Shown piece by piece: positions 1 through 5,910 of a stretch of DNA of 8,405 nt. Made by a program: the position numbers and the translations under genes. This DNA comes from Simkania negevensis. GTDB taxonomy: Bacteria; Chlamydiota; Chlamydiia; Chlamydiales; JAFITR01. The first letter of the stretch is position 1. Each line of letters begins with the position of its first letter. The notes beneath the pieces are model-generated. The model was not told where the DNA came from, ran no database searches, and saw only the letters and a program-made list of their open reading frames with translations. The stretch covers positions 1 to 8,405 of the forward strand of contig JAFITR010000064.1 of assembly GCA_017116025.1 (NCBI GenBank), in the 5' to 3' direction.

Positions 1-455
1 CAAGATGCAAAAGAATCTTGTATAGCACAGCCCTTCCCATCTATATCACAAAAACATCCTCGAAGGTACTATTCCAAGATGAATGGTGTCCTGTCACTTT
101 CTGAAAAGATCTAGTATTGTATTTAACGAAAAACATCTCTGAAATCGAGCGAATGTTGCAGCCTTTCAGGCTGCAAATGCCGTTGCTATACCCAGGGCGT
201 TGCCCTGGGCTGTTACAATGCCAGACCTTCGGCCTGGAGAAAAAGCAATAGTCCTTCTAGGGGGTTAGCTGTCAAGAAAATCTTCATACAATTTCCCAAC
301 ACGATGCAAGGTGTAAAAAAATAAACAAAAGAGGTAGAAGTCAAAACGCTGCTCTAGTCTGTTGCAACAAAGCCGTGGAGTCTACTAAAAACGTTGTTTT
401 AAAATTTTTTAATGCGGAAAATCTTCTACTTAACGCTACATAATAATATTTGTTC
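1..455. other. Non-coding leader region, no gene recognised
   Basis: I find no convincing coding region, tRNA or rRNA here. The left edge carries a 6-bp inverted repeat (CAAGAT at 1-6, ATCTTG at 15-20), which is not followed by a T-run, so I do not call it a terminator. The stretch also holds a palindromic element at 156-237, listed separately. From about 300 on it is AT-rich. The gene that lies to the left of the window cannot be seen. Confidence 0.6.
156..237. repeat. Three-hairpin REP-like palindromic element
   Basis: Three compact hairpins sit in a row. The first has 9-bp arms (TTGCAGCCT at 156-164, AGGCTGCAA at 168-176) around a 3-base loop. The second has 8-bp arms (CCCAGGGC at 191-198, GCCCTGGG at 202-209) with a GTT loop. 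The third (221-227 and 231-237, loop TTC) has one mismatch. From memory, the motifs with CCCAGGGCGTTGCCCTGGG and a CTTCGG turn match a dispersed intergenic palindrome common in Planctomycetes, Verrucomicrobia and relatives. That family match is recollection; the hairpins are seen directly. Possible roles include a transcript-end structure or a mobile REP-like unit. No transposase lies in the window. Confidence 0.7.
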
Positions 456-484
456 TTGAAAAATATTCTTTACTTATCTATACT
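456..484 (+). promoter_or_regulatory. Sigma-70-type promoter of the membrane-protein gene
   Basis: The -35 box TTGAAA (456-461) and the -10 box TATACT (479-484) are separated by exactly 17 bases. A start near 491 would give a leader of about 41 bases before the ATG at 532. Each box is one base from consensus. Confidence 0.65.
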
Positions 485-531
485 CACTTAGAAAGCATCG
501 AATCTAAAAAGACCACTTTAGGTTATGTAAT

Positions 532-2445
532 ATGTTTGCTGAATCAACCACCTTAAGCCCGCTGTTATCTGCCTCATCACTCTATCCTTCTAGTAGCTCT
601 CCATCACCCCAAGAACCTCTCCCCGCAGATAATACCGCAGGAAAAATTGAACGATTACAGCCTTCGCCGTCCGGCGCTAGCAGCACAGACGAGGGAGGTT
701 CTGCTTCCAGAACACCTCCCTCCCTCGCGGAGAGAGTGTCACCAGTTACCTCCTCCGCGGGGAGAGTGTCACCAGTTACCTCCTCCGCGGGGAGAGTGTC
801 ACCAGTTACCTCCTCCGCGGGGAGAGTGTCACCAGAATCCGACAAGAGCACCACCTCTGTTGTTCCCATGGACGTAGAGGGAAACAAACCCCTTCCAAAA
901 TCCGATGGGAGCACCACCTCTGTTGTTCCCATGGACGTAGAGGGAAACGAACCCCCTCCCCCTAGCGTAACATGCTGGGAGTCCTGCAAAGCCAGCGTTT
1001 TGGAAAAAGCTCGTGGCATTTACAACTTTTCCCACGGTTTCACCTCCGCTGTCGTTATAGCCACCGCCTCTCTCATCGTCGTGATCGCTTCATCCGTTTT
1101 TTCCAATCTCCTTGTTCTTTTGATCAGCTCTAGCACCTTGGGCTACTTTGGCCAACTCACTGTAGATCATATTGACGAGAACCAGCGCGACAATCCTACA
1201 GTACAAAAAGTCATAAAATTTGGACGCAAGATAAAGAACAACACTTCATTTGAAACTTTTTTTGCATTAGGAATGCTGGGTGCGCTCCCTTCAGCTACTG
1301 TTCCAGCCACTATATTGACATTTGGAGTGGGCACCGTATGGATAAGAAATCAGCTTCAAGAAGACGAGATTAGTGAATTGGAATCGGAGGCAAGCTCTGC
1401 AGTAGAATTTACTGCTCTCCCTGATGTAACTCAGACTGAACAGGAGCTACCTCTCGAAACCTGGCAAGAGACAGCCCAGAAGGTAATTCTGTTTATAAAA
1501 GACAACAAAGGGATTCTACTTTTAATGGTAGCAGGCTCTGGCCTTATTTTCGCAGGCTTGCCTTCCCTTAATGAAGCAGATAGAGTTTTCGGCTGGCAAC
1601 CACTCGTGACGCAATATGGTATACGCATCCTGACGGGAATGCTTGGCTACCAGGTAGAGAATCGCATCCACGCCAATCTCTTGCAAAATCCTCAGGAAAA
1701 AAAATGGAAGTGGCTGCACAACAATACACCCCTCAATGGAATCATCGTAGGTATTTCCACCTTCTGCCTTGGTATCGCCCGCTCACCTCTTGAAGCCTAT
1801 TGCGCTGTTCTGCCTTTAGGCTTCGTAACAGGCCTCGACTTGTCTGCTCAATGGCGCAAGTTTTTGAAGGCTGAGAAGCGAGCCTGGCAATCAGATCGAG
1901 TAACGGAAATAGGAAGTGGTGCTCAAGAAGTTCAATCAGAGAGAAGGAGATGTTTCGAGACCGCCAAGGCAGTAACAAAGATAGCGATCTTTACCATAGC
2001 GCCTATTGTGGGAGGAGCCTACATTCTCGGTACGACAAATTACAAAACTGCGGAATCCTCTTATGCGGATATAGGAACAATGCTTCTTATCTCTCCTATT
2101 TTTTTTCACGCTACGCGTCTAACTGAAAGAGGAGAAAACGAACCAGAAGGAACGTTGGGTGACGTAAAAAAATACACCCGTTTTTTCCTTCAATACTGTC
2201 ACCTTCCAATCTCTGGAGAATTAAACTCTCTGCTTGCAACCCTCTCCTCTCCTCATGTACGAAAAACTAGCCAACAGGGCTTAGGTTTAGACATTGCCGC
2301 CTCGTTTACAGAGTCGATTCTGTACGGTTCTTACAGGAGGATGGCCAACGAAAAAACAAGCACCGGCCCCGAGCAAGAAACCCCCTTAAGGCTCGATGTC
2401 ATCGTAAGAATAGCATGTGGAGCCATTCACAAGACGCTCCAGTAA
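532..2445 (+). CDS. Polytopic membrane protein with repeat-rich Ser/Pro tail
   Basis: I do not recognise the family. The 637-residue product has no N-terminal signal peptide. Residues 1-148 are Ser/Pro/Thr-rich and disordered-looking, with three full copies of RVSPVTSSAG (about 68-97), a partial fourth, and two copies of a 21-residue unit (103-144) containing STTSVVPMDVEGN. From about 165 onward it is strongly hydrophobic in blocks: roughly 170-206 (probably two spans), 242-270, 326-343, 358-374, 402-436 (probably two), 481-500 and 511-526. The linkers are charged. Two blocks look like diverged copies of one module, each with LGY (203-205; 371-373) followed by a charged loop and NNT (236-238; 397-399). 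The start is supported by the upstream promoter and a weak AGG nine bases before the ATG. A type III-secreted inclusion or envelope membrane protein is possible in Chlamydiota, but this is inference only. Confidence 0.8.
   Translation: MFAESTTLSPLLSASSLYPSSSSPSPQEPLPADNTAGKIERLQPSPSGASSTDEGGSASRTPPSLAERVSPVTSSAGRVSPVTSSAGRVSPVTSSAGRVSPESDKSTTSVVPMDVEGNKPLPKSDGSTTSVVPMDVEGNEPPPPSVTCWESCKASVLEKARGIYNFSHGFTSAVVIATASLIVVIASSVFSNLLVLLISSSTLGYFGQLTVDHIDENQRDNPTVQKVIKFGRKIKNNTSFETFFALGMLGALPSATVPATILTFGVGTVWIRNQLQEDEISELESEASSAVEFTALPDVTQTEQELPLETWQETAQKVILFIKDNKGILLLMVAGSGLIFAGLPSLNEADRVFGWQPLVTQYGIRILTGMLGYQVENRIHANLLQNPQEKKWKWLHNNTPLNGIIVGISTFCLGIARSPLEAYCAVLPLGFVTGLDLSAQWRKFLKAEKRAWQSDRVTEIGSGAQEVQSERRRCFETAKAVTKIAIFTIAPIVGGAYILGTTNYKTAESSYADIGTMLLISPIFFHATRLTERGENEPEGTLGDVKKYTRFFLQYCHLPISGELNSLLATLSSPHVRKTSQQGLGLDIAASFTESILYGSYRRMANEKTSTGPEQETPLRLDVIVRIACGAIHKTLQ
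731..836 (+). repeat. 30-bp coding tandem repeat, about 3.5 copies
   Basis: Units lie at 731-760, 761-790 and 791-820, with a partial unit at 821-836. The copies are identical apart from the first base of the first unit. Because the period is a multiple of three, copy-number change keeps the frame; each unit encodes ten residues (RVSPVTSSAG). Near-perfect identity points to recent expansion or slippage. Confidence 0.95.
838..963 (+). repeat. 63-bp coding direct repeat, two copies
   Basis: The copies at 838-900 and 901-963 share an uninterrupted identical core of about 40 bases. They differ mainly in the second and third codons and in the last five codons. The encoded 21-residue unit contains SVVPMDVEGN, and the frame is preserved. 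It directly follows the 30-bp repeat array. Confidence 0.95.
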
Positions 2446-2450
2446 AACTC

Positions 2451-2465
2451 GGCTTACCCGAAGCC
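2451..2465 (-). terminator. Weak hairpin over the stop codon of the secreted-protein gene
   Basis: GGCTT (2451-2455) and AAGCC (2461-2465) form a 5-bp stem with a 5-base loop that spans the minus-strand TAA. On the minus strand it is followed within three bases by TTTT. The stem is short and lies in an 8-base gap between convergent genes, so this is a tentative terminator at best. Confidence 0.25.
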
Positions 2466-3017
2466 TGCTGAAAAAATGCTATCGATAAGAAATACTGCAT
2501 TTTTAAACTCTCGCGGGACTTCATTGCGCTCTTTTCTTAAAGGCAGAGCTCTCGCATGATCGAAGGGCTGCTCATTGAGATGCTTCACTTCAAACGTCAA
2601 CACTTTATTCTTCGCATCATAACGAGGCTCATTCAGAACAAAAACAGAGATCTCATCCTTGCCGTCTTGGAGATCAAGAACAGCGTTTGGAGGAGTTTTG
2701 TGAAAGCTGTCAGAACCGTTCCACCAAATATTGATCAATTTTTGCGCGGTGAAACCTCTGACATCTCTGACCGGCCGATCTGTAAACGCCACTCCATATT
2801 CCACATTCCTTAATGTAAGGATGTAGATATTCTTTGTATTCGGTTTGGCCTCCAGGCTGCCGGAAGCCACGTTAAAAACAAAAAACCAGGATTTGCCATT
2901 CCCGCTTTCCTGGCCTTGGGAAGTATTCTGTGCATCCAGGTCTTGTACATGCCATAACGTCAGGCAAAGCAAGCCAACAACAATTCCCCACAATCTTCTT
3001 TGAACTCCATCACTCAT
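2454..3017 (-). CDS. Secreted protein of an uncharacterised conserved family
   Basis: The 187-residue product starts with a signal peptide: basic residues at R7-R8, a hydrophobic core at about 9-22, and likely cleavage near residue 30. The mature part is a small beta-rich-looking domain with distinctive motifs: YILTLRNV (65-72), VAFTDRP (76-82), a W..G.DSF..PPNAVL stretch (99-114), PRYD (131-134), LTFEV (140-144) and FLIDS (176-180). I recall similar [FS]DRP / PPNA / PRYD / LTY-V proteins in scattered bacteria and methanogens, all without assigned function; this is from memory. The start is well supported, with a strong AGGGAGGT ribosome site (3033-3026) eight bases upstream and a good promoter above it. 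It sits between the repeat-rich membrane-protein gene and the bamD operon, outside the conserved chlamydial block, which suggests acquisition. The periplasm or outside is the likely location. Confidence 0.8.
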   Translation of the reverse strand: MSDGVQRRLWGIVVGLLCLTLWHVQDLDAQNTSQGQESGNGKSWFFVFNVASGSLEAKPNTKNIYILTLRNVEYGVAFTDRPVRDVRGFTAQKLINIWWNGSDSFHKTPPNAVLDLQDGKDEISVFVLNEPRYDAKNKVLTFEVKHLNEQPFDHARALPLRKERNEVPREFKNAVFLIDSIFSAGFG

Positions 3018-3046
3018 AATTTGTTACCTCCCTCAAAAGAATCCAC

Positions 3047-3075
3047 CTTATAGTTCAGCGACGCATTAATTTCAA
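3047..3075 (-). promoter_or_regulatory. Sigma-70-type promoter of the secreted-protein gene
   Basis: Reading the minus strand, TTGAAA (3075-3070), 17 bases and TATAAG (3052-3047) form a good vegetative promoter. The predicted start is near 3040, giving a leader of about 23 bases that contains the AGGGAGGT ribosome site. It is back to back with the bamD promoter. Confidence 0.6.
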
Positions 3076-3102
3076 AGTTTGAAAAACTCCACCTAAACCC
3101 GA

Positions 3103-3131
3103 TTGACAAAAAGGGTTTTTTGCCCTAAAAT
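3103..3131 (+). promoter_or_regulatory. Sigma-70-type promoter of the bamD-lptE-rsbW operon
   Basis: A perfect -35 TTGACA (3103-3108), a 17-base spacer and TAAAAT (3126-3131, one base off consensus) make this one of the two strongest vegetative promoters in the window. The start would be near 3138, about 39 bases before the ATG at 3177. The spacer contains a small AGGG/CCCT dyad, probably incidental. Confidence 0.75.
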
Positions 3132-3176
3132 TCTTTACTTATTTCATTATGAATAGCTTACATATAAGGCTACGCT

Positions 3177-4160
3177 ATGTTCCGTCTGAGTACTCTTCTT
3201 TTTGTCTTCTCTTCGTCGCTCTTTTTTTTGCCAGGGGCTTACAGCGCCTACGTTTTAGAAAATGGAAGCCTTGTCCACGTCGACCAGTTGGCGACAATGC
3301 CATTTGAGAAGCATTATAACGCAGCGATATCGGCATTAGAAGAGAAGAGCTGGATCGAGGCCCAGCGCCATCTGGCGATCATCCAAAGAAATTTTCCAGA
3401 CGAATCCAAAAGACAAGATCTACAATACTACCTAGGCAAAAGTTACTATCATCTGGGAAAATACGACCTTGCCAATGAGAGGCTCAGCGAATACCTCAAG
3501 GGGACAAAAAGCTCTCAATATTTTATCGAAGCCCTCAAGCTGAAATTTTTTATCGCTGAGCAATTCAAAAACGGTGCAAAGAAGCACATGTTTGGCACGA
3601 GCCAGCTTCCCAAGTGGGTTGATGCCAAGGAGGATGCTTTAGACATCTATGACGAGATCATCGCTAGCATCCCTTCCCATCCCCTAGCAGCAGAATCTTT
3701 TTATGCCAAAGGGGAACTACTGTTGGCACAGAAAGAATATCGAGAGGGGGTTGATACCCTGCAGCAGCTAGTCAAACGTTTTCCTCAACACAAGTTAACT
3801 CCTAAGGGCTTCCTTTTGATCGCTCAACACTATTATGAACAGAGCAAAAAGGAGGCTAATAACCCCGACTTGCTTGCTCTTGGAGAAATCAACATACGCA
3901 AATTTCGCGAACAGTTTCCCAAAGACACACGTGTGTTACAAGCAGAAAAACTCTTACATGCTATGAAGGAGTTCTTTGCACAAGGCATGTATGAAACAGG
4001 GCAGTTTTACGAAAGGAAGAAAGAGAAAACAGCCTCTATCGTCTATTATCACAACACCATCAAGCAATTTCCAAAGACAGAAGCGGCCAAAGCGGCCCAG
4101 CAACGGATAAACATCCTCTCAAAAACAGCATCCCAAGCCAAAAAAACGAACAATGGCTAG
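3177..4160 (+). CDS. bamD: BamD-like TPR outer-membrane assembly protein
   Basis: This is a probable BamD (YfiO) family protein, the TPR subunit of the BAM complex that inserts beta-barrel proteins into the outer membrane from the periplasmic side. The 327-residue product has a signal peptide (hydrophobic 6-20, cleavage near 23/24). It is followed by TPR-like helical pairs that repeatedly end in a FP turn: NFP (72-74), RFP (201-203), QFP (246-248) and QFP (297-299). The typical BamD-type C-terminal repeat is at about 270-312 (YETGQFYERKKEKTASIVYY). Unlike classical BamD it has no lipobox, and I see no cysteine anywhere, so it cannot be a lipoprotein. AAGG (3166-3169) lies seven bases before the ATG. 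It overlaps the next gene by 8 bases. By position and content it corresponds to C. trachomatis CT547. An alternative is a CpoB/YbgF-like TPR protein. Confidence 0.75.
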   Translation: MFRLSTLLFVFSSSLFFLPGAYSAYVLENGSLVHVDQLATMPFEKHYNAAISALEEKSWIEAQRHLAIIQRNFPDESKRQDLQYYLGKSYYHLGKYDLANERLSEYLKGTKSSQYFIEALKLKFFIAEQFKNGAKKHMFGTSQLPKWVDAKEDALDIYDEIIASIPSHPLAAESFYAKGELLLAQKEYREGVDTLQQLVKRFPQHKLTPKGFLLIAQHYYEQSKKEANNPDLLALGEINIRKFREQFPKDTRVLQAEKLLHAMKEFFAQGMYETGQFYERKKEKTASIVYYHNTIKQFPKTEAAKAAQQRINILSKTASQAKKTNNG

Positions 4161-4722
4161 CCGCTTTCTCTTCTTACTTCTGCTTAATATCGGCCTAGTA
4201 GGGGCCCTCACCTCCTGCCATTACTCCTTTCAATCGACAGAGAACAACCAAGCCCTGCTCCACTCCCTCTCTCTCCCATATGCAACGGGAGACAAAGATG
4301 GCAAGCTGACGGATGCCCTTGCTGAAGCGCTAACCCATCAGGGCTGGTCCCCTCCTACAGGACAAGGGAGACGGACATTACAAGTGACGGTGATCAACAT
4401 CAGAAGTGAAAACATCGGCTTTCGCTTTGAACGAGATGGTAGTGATCGCGTGACAAATAGCCTCATTCCCGATGAAGCCAGGCTCTTTGCCACAGTAGAT
4501 TACACCCTTGTCGAAGAAGCGAAACAACGTCTCGTTATAGGCCCCTTCCGCATTACAGCAACAAGTGACTTTAGCTACCAGGCCGACACCTCTATAGAAA
4601 ACTCGTTGAACTTCTCCGTCGGCCAGCTCTCAACGTATACAACAGCAAAAAACAACGCCCACGCATCCCTCTACAATAACATCGCCCAACAGATTGCTAG
4701 CCAGCTCAAATACTACTGGTAG
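4153..4722 (+). CDS. lptE: LptE-like LPS-assembly lipoprotein
   Basis: This probably encodes the chlamydial LptE-type lipoprotein, the plug that works with the LptD barrel to deliver lipopolysaccharide to the outer leaflet. The 189-residue product has a hydrophobic signal (5-19) ending in a clear lipobox, L19-T20-S21-C22. CHYSF (22-26) recalls the CGYH-type start of mature LptE. The rest is a small alpha/beta domain with alternating strands (75-83, 110-120, 129-137) and a helical C-terminus (165-187), as expected for the family. The ATG overlaps the end of bamD by 8 bases, suggesting translational coupling; there is no clear separate ribosome site. It matches CT548 by order. Sequence similarity to LptE is weak by eye, so the assignment rests on lipobox, size and neighbourhood. 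Confidence 0.65.
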   Translation: MASRFLFLLLLNIGLVGALTSCHYSFQSTENNQALLHSLSLPYATGDKDGKLTDALAEALTHQGWSPPTGQGRRTLQVTVINIRSENIGFRFERDGSDRVTNSLIPDEARLFATVDYTLVEEAKQRLVIGPFRITATSDFSYQADTSIENSLNFSVGQLSTYTTAKNNAHASLYNNIAQQIASQLKYYW

Positions 4723-4736
4723 ATCAGGAGAATAGA

Positions 4737-5147
4737 ATGATTTATCCTGCAGAATTAACCTCTTTACACCCAATCATCGCCGCCATCTCTCAAGCAGCAA
4801 GGAGCGCATCTTTTTCAAAACAAGCTCTTCACGATATCCAACTTGCTAGCGAAGAAGCTGTTGTCAATATCATCAACCACGCCTACTCAACATCATCACC
4901 AAACAATCAGATCGACGTCGTTTGTACATCCGAACGTCCTAAACAGCTAAAGATCACCATCATCGACAAAGGCAAACCCTTTAATCCCCTAATAGAAGGC
5001 CCCGAATACAACCCCAATCTCCCCCTACAAGAGCGCCAGCTTGGTGGAATAGGACTCCTACTCATACGCAAACTCATGACACGACTTACATACCTGTACA
5101 AAAAGAGAGAAAATATCTTTACCATGGAAAAAGAAGAGGCGCAATAA
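4737..5147 (+). CDS. rsbW: RsbW-type anti-sigma factor / serine kinase
   Basis: This is a cytoplasmic GHKL ATPase of the RsbW/SpoIIAB type. Such proteins bind a sigma factor and phosphorylate an RsbV-like antagonist on serine, so the two partners compete. The 136-residue product shows the full ATP-binding set: N-box EEAVVNIINHAY (39-50, with E40, N44 and H48), G1 box DKGKPF (77-82) and G2 box GGIGL (103-107), ending in an F-T-M-x-K strand (128-132). Length is typical. AGGAG (4726-4730) sits six bases before the ATG, and the gene begins 14 bases after lptE, so it is the third gene of the operon. It corresponds to CT549. In Chlamydia the Rsb network has been reported to control availability of the primary sigma factor; which sigma this one binds cannot be read from sequence. 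RsbV and RsbU partners are not in the window. Confidence 0.88.
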   Translation: MIYPAELTSLHPIIAAISQAARSASFSKQALHDIQLASEEAVVNIINHAYSTSSPNNQIDVVCTSERPKQLKITIIDKGKPFNPLIEGPEYNPNLPLQERQLGGIGLLLIRKLMTRLTYLYKKRENIFTMEKEEAQ

Positions 5148-5182
5148 TTCACACCCTTAAACGCGTTGTTGTGCAATTCAAA

Positions 5183-5270
5183 CCAGAGAGGCACCGAGCC
5201 ACAGAGAAATAAAGGTCCCGCAATTCCCGCTACCCTTCGTATTCTCTTCGCGACCTTCGCGTTTATATTC
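5183..5270. repeat. Dispersed intergenic repeat (degenerate)
   Basis: Two blocks recall a very widespread intergenic repeat seen in many environmental bacteria. CCAGAGAGGCACCGAGCCAC and the following AGAGAAA (from about 5184) read in reverse as a 'tctctgtggctcggtgcctct' type sequence. At 5235-5270 the sequence CTTCG.ATTCTCTTCGCGACCTTCGCG completes the typical pattern. It fills most of the 155-base gap between convergent rsbW and the acidic-protein gene, consistent with insertion at a neutral spot. The family assignment is from memory. The small open frame across it (TEPQRNKG...) is the usual spurious product of such repeats. Confidence 0.55.
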
Positions 5271-5302
5271 ATTGCCCATTTACCTGTGAAAAAGAGAAGC
5301 CA

Positions 5303-5740
5303 TTACTTATCTTTGACAGAGATGCGCTCGAGGGTATCTTCGTTTTCTACGATTTCCCTCAAGTAATGCTCGAGAAGCTGTAAGACAAAGCGCGACGTGT
5401 TGTAGACTCCTGATGTCACGAAAACAAGCTCCAGCTGAGGACTCCCTTCACAATTGAGCGCGACCAAAATAAAGGTAGAAGAGGCGTTTTCTTTCACCTC
5501 CGGGACAATCCAAATGACAAATTCTTCGTTAAATAGCGTAATCTTCTCAGATGATTCAATCACATGAAATTGAAAGTCCATCTCCTCCGAGTCGTCCACC
5601 ATCTCTTCATTGCCGCAATCAAGTAAACCCAATGATTGTAGCAAATCGAGATCAACTTGAATGATTCCGTCAGGAGCCCACCTGGTAAGATCCTGTATAT
5701 ACTCCTGGAAAGAAGCCTCTATCTCTATGGGATTGATCAT
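5303..5740 (-). CDS. Small acidic conserved chlamydial protein (CT550-like by position)
   Basis: The function is unknown. The 145-residue product is very acidic (about 30 Asp/Glu against 8 Lys/Arg), with no signal peptide or membrane span. Predicted layout: an N-terminal helix (6-20), a short helix (30-40), an acidic linker (43-55), a run of strands (56-63, 66-70, 73-80, 88-97, 102-109) and a C-terminal helix (115-133). This helix-sheet-helix plan, size and acidity resemble small type III secretion chaperones, but I see no decisive motif. An upstream in-frame ATG (5767) would add nine residues. I prefer 5740 because AGGGAG (5752-5747) lies six bases before it and the residues MINPIE follow. 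Its position between rsbW and dacF matches CT550. Confidence 0.75.
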   Translation of the reverse strand: MINPIEIEASFQEYIQDLTRWAPDGIIQVDLDLLQSLGLLDCGNEEMVDDSEEMDFQFHVIESSEKITLFNEEFVIWIVPEVKENASSTFILVALNCEGSPQLELVFVTSGVYNTSRFVLQLLEHYLREIVENEDTLERISVKDK

Positions 5741-5784
5741 AGCCGTCTCCCTACACTTACATACCACACGCCACCCTACCTCAT

Positions 5785-5813
5785 ATTTTAGATAGACAGA
5801 GTCGTTTTGTCAA
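5785..5813 (-). promoter_or_regulatory. Sigma-70-type promoter of the acidic-protein gene
   Basis: On the minus strand TTGACA (5813-5808), 17 bases and TAAAAT (5790-5785) repeat exactly the boxes and spacing of the bamD operon promoter. The start would be near 5778, about 38 bases before the ATG at 5740, which supports that start over 5767. Confidence 0.7.
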
Positions 5814-5836
5814 CATTTTTTTTTCACATAAAAACG

Positions 5837-5865
5837 TTGTGCATTACCACTCTCCTCTGTATAAA
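5837..5865 (+). promoter_or_regulatory. Probable dacF promoter
   Basis: TATAAA (5860-5865) is a good -10 box. The hexamer 17 bases upstream, TTGTGC (5837-5842), is a weak -35, and a run of nine T (5816-5824) just above could act as an UP-like element. Transcription near 5872 gives a leader of about 39 bases to the ATG at 5911 and excludes the earlier in-frame GTG at 5839 and ATG at 5866. Confidence 0.45.
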
Positions 5866-5910
5866 ATGCGATATATTCAACAACGTCCATCCTCATCAGA
5901 TATCAGTCCA

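Noticed and set aside
582..1019. 145-codon antisense open frame inside the membrane-protein gene
   Set aside because: It is kept open by the stop-poor repetitive DNA of the sense gene, shows the same repeats in reverse, and has no independent promoter or family signal.
3112..3125. AGGG...CCCT dyad in the spacer of the bamD promoter
   Set aside because: Arms of only four bases are expected by chance; not enough to call an operator.
5166..5366. 66-codon open frame with TEPQRNKG and ATLRILFATFAF
   Set aside because: This is the usual spurious translation of the dispersed intergenic repeat and overlaps the minus-strand acidic-protein gene.
5839..5910. Upstream extension of dacF from GTG 5839 (or ATG 5866)
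   Set aside because: It would put 24 (or 15) non-hydrophobic residues ahead of a clear signal peptide and overlaps the best promoter.
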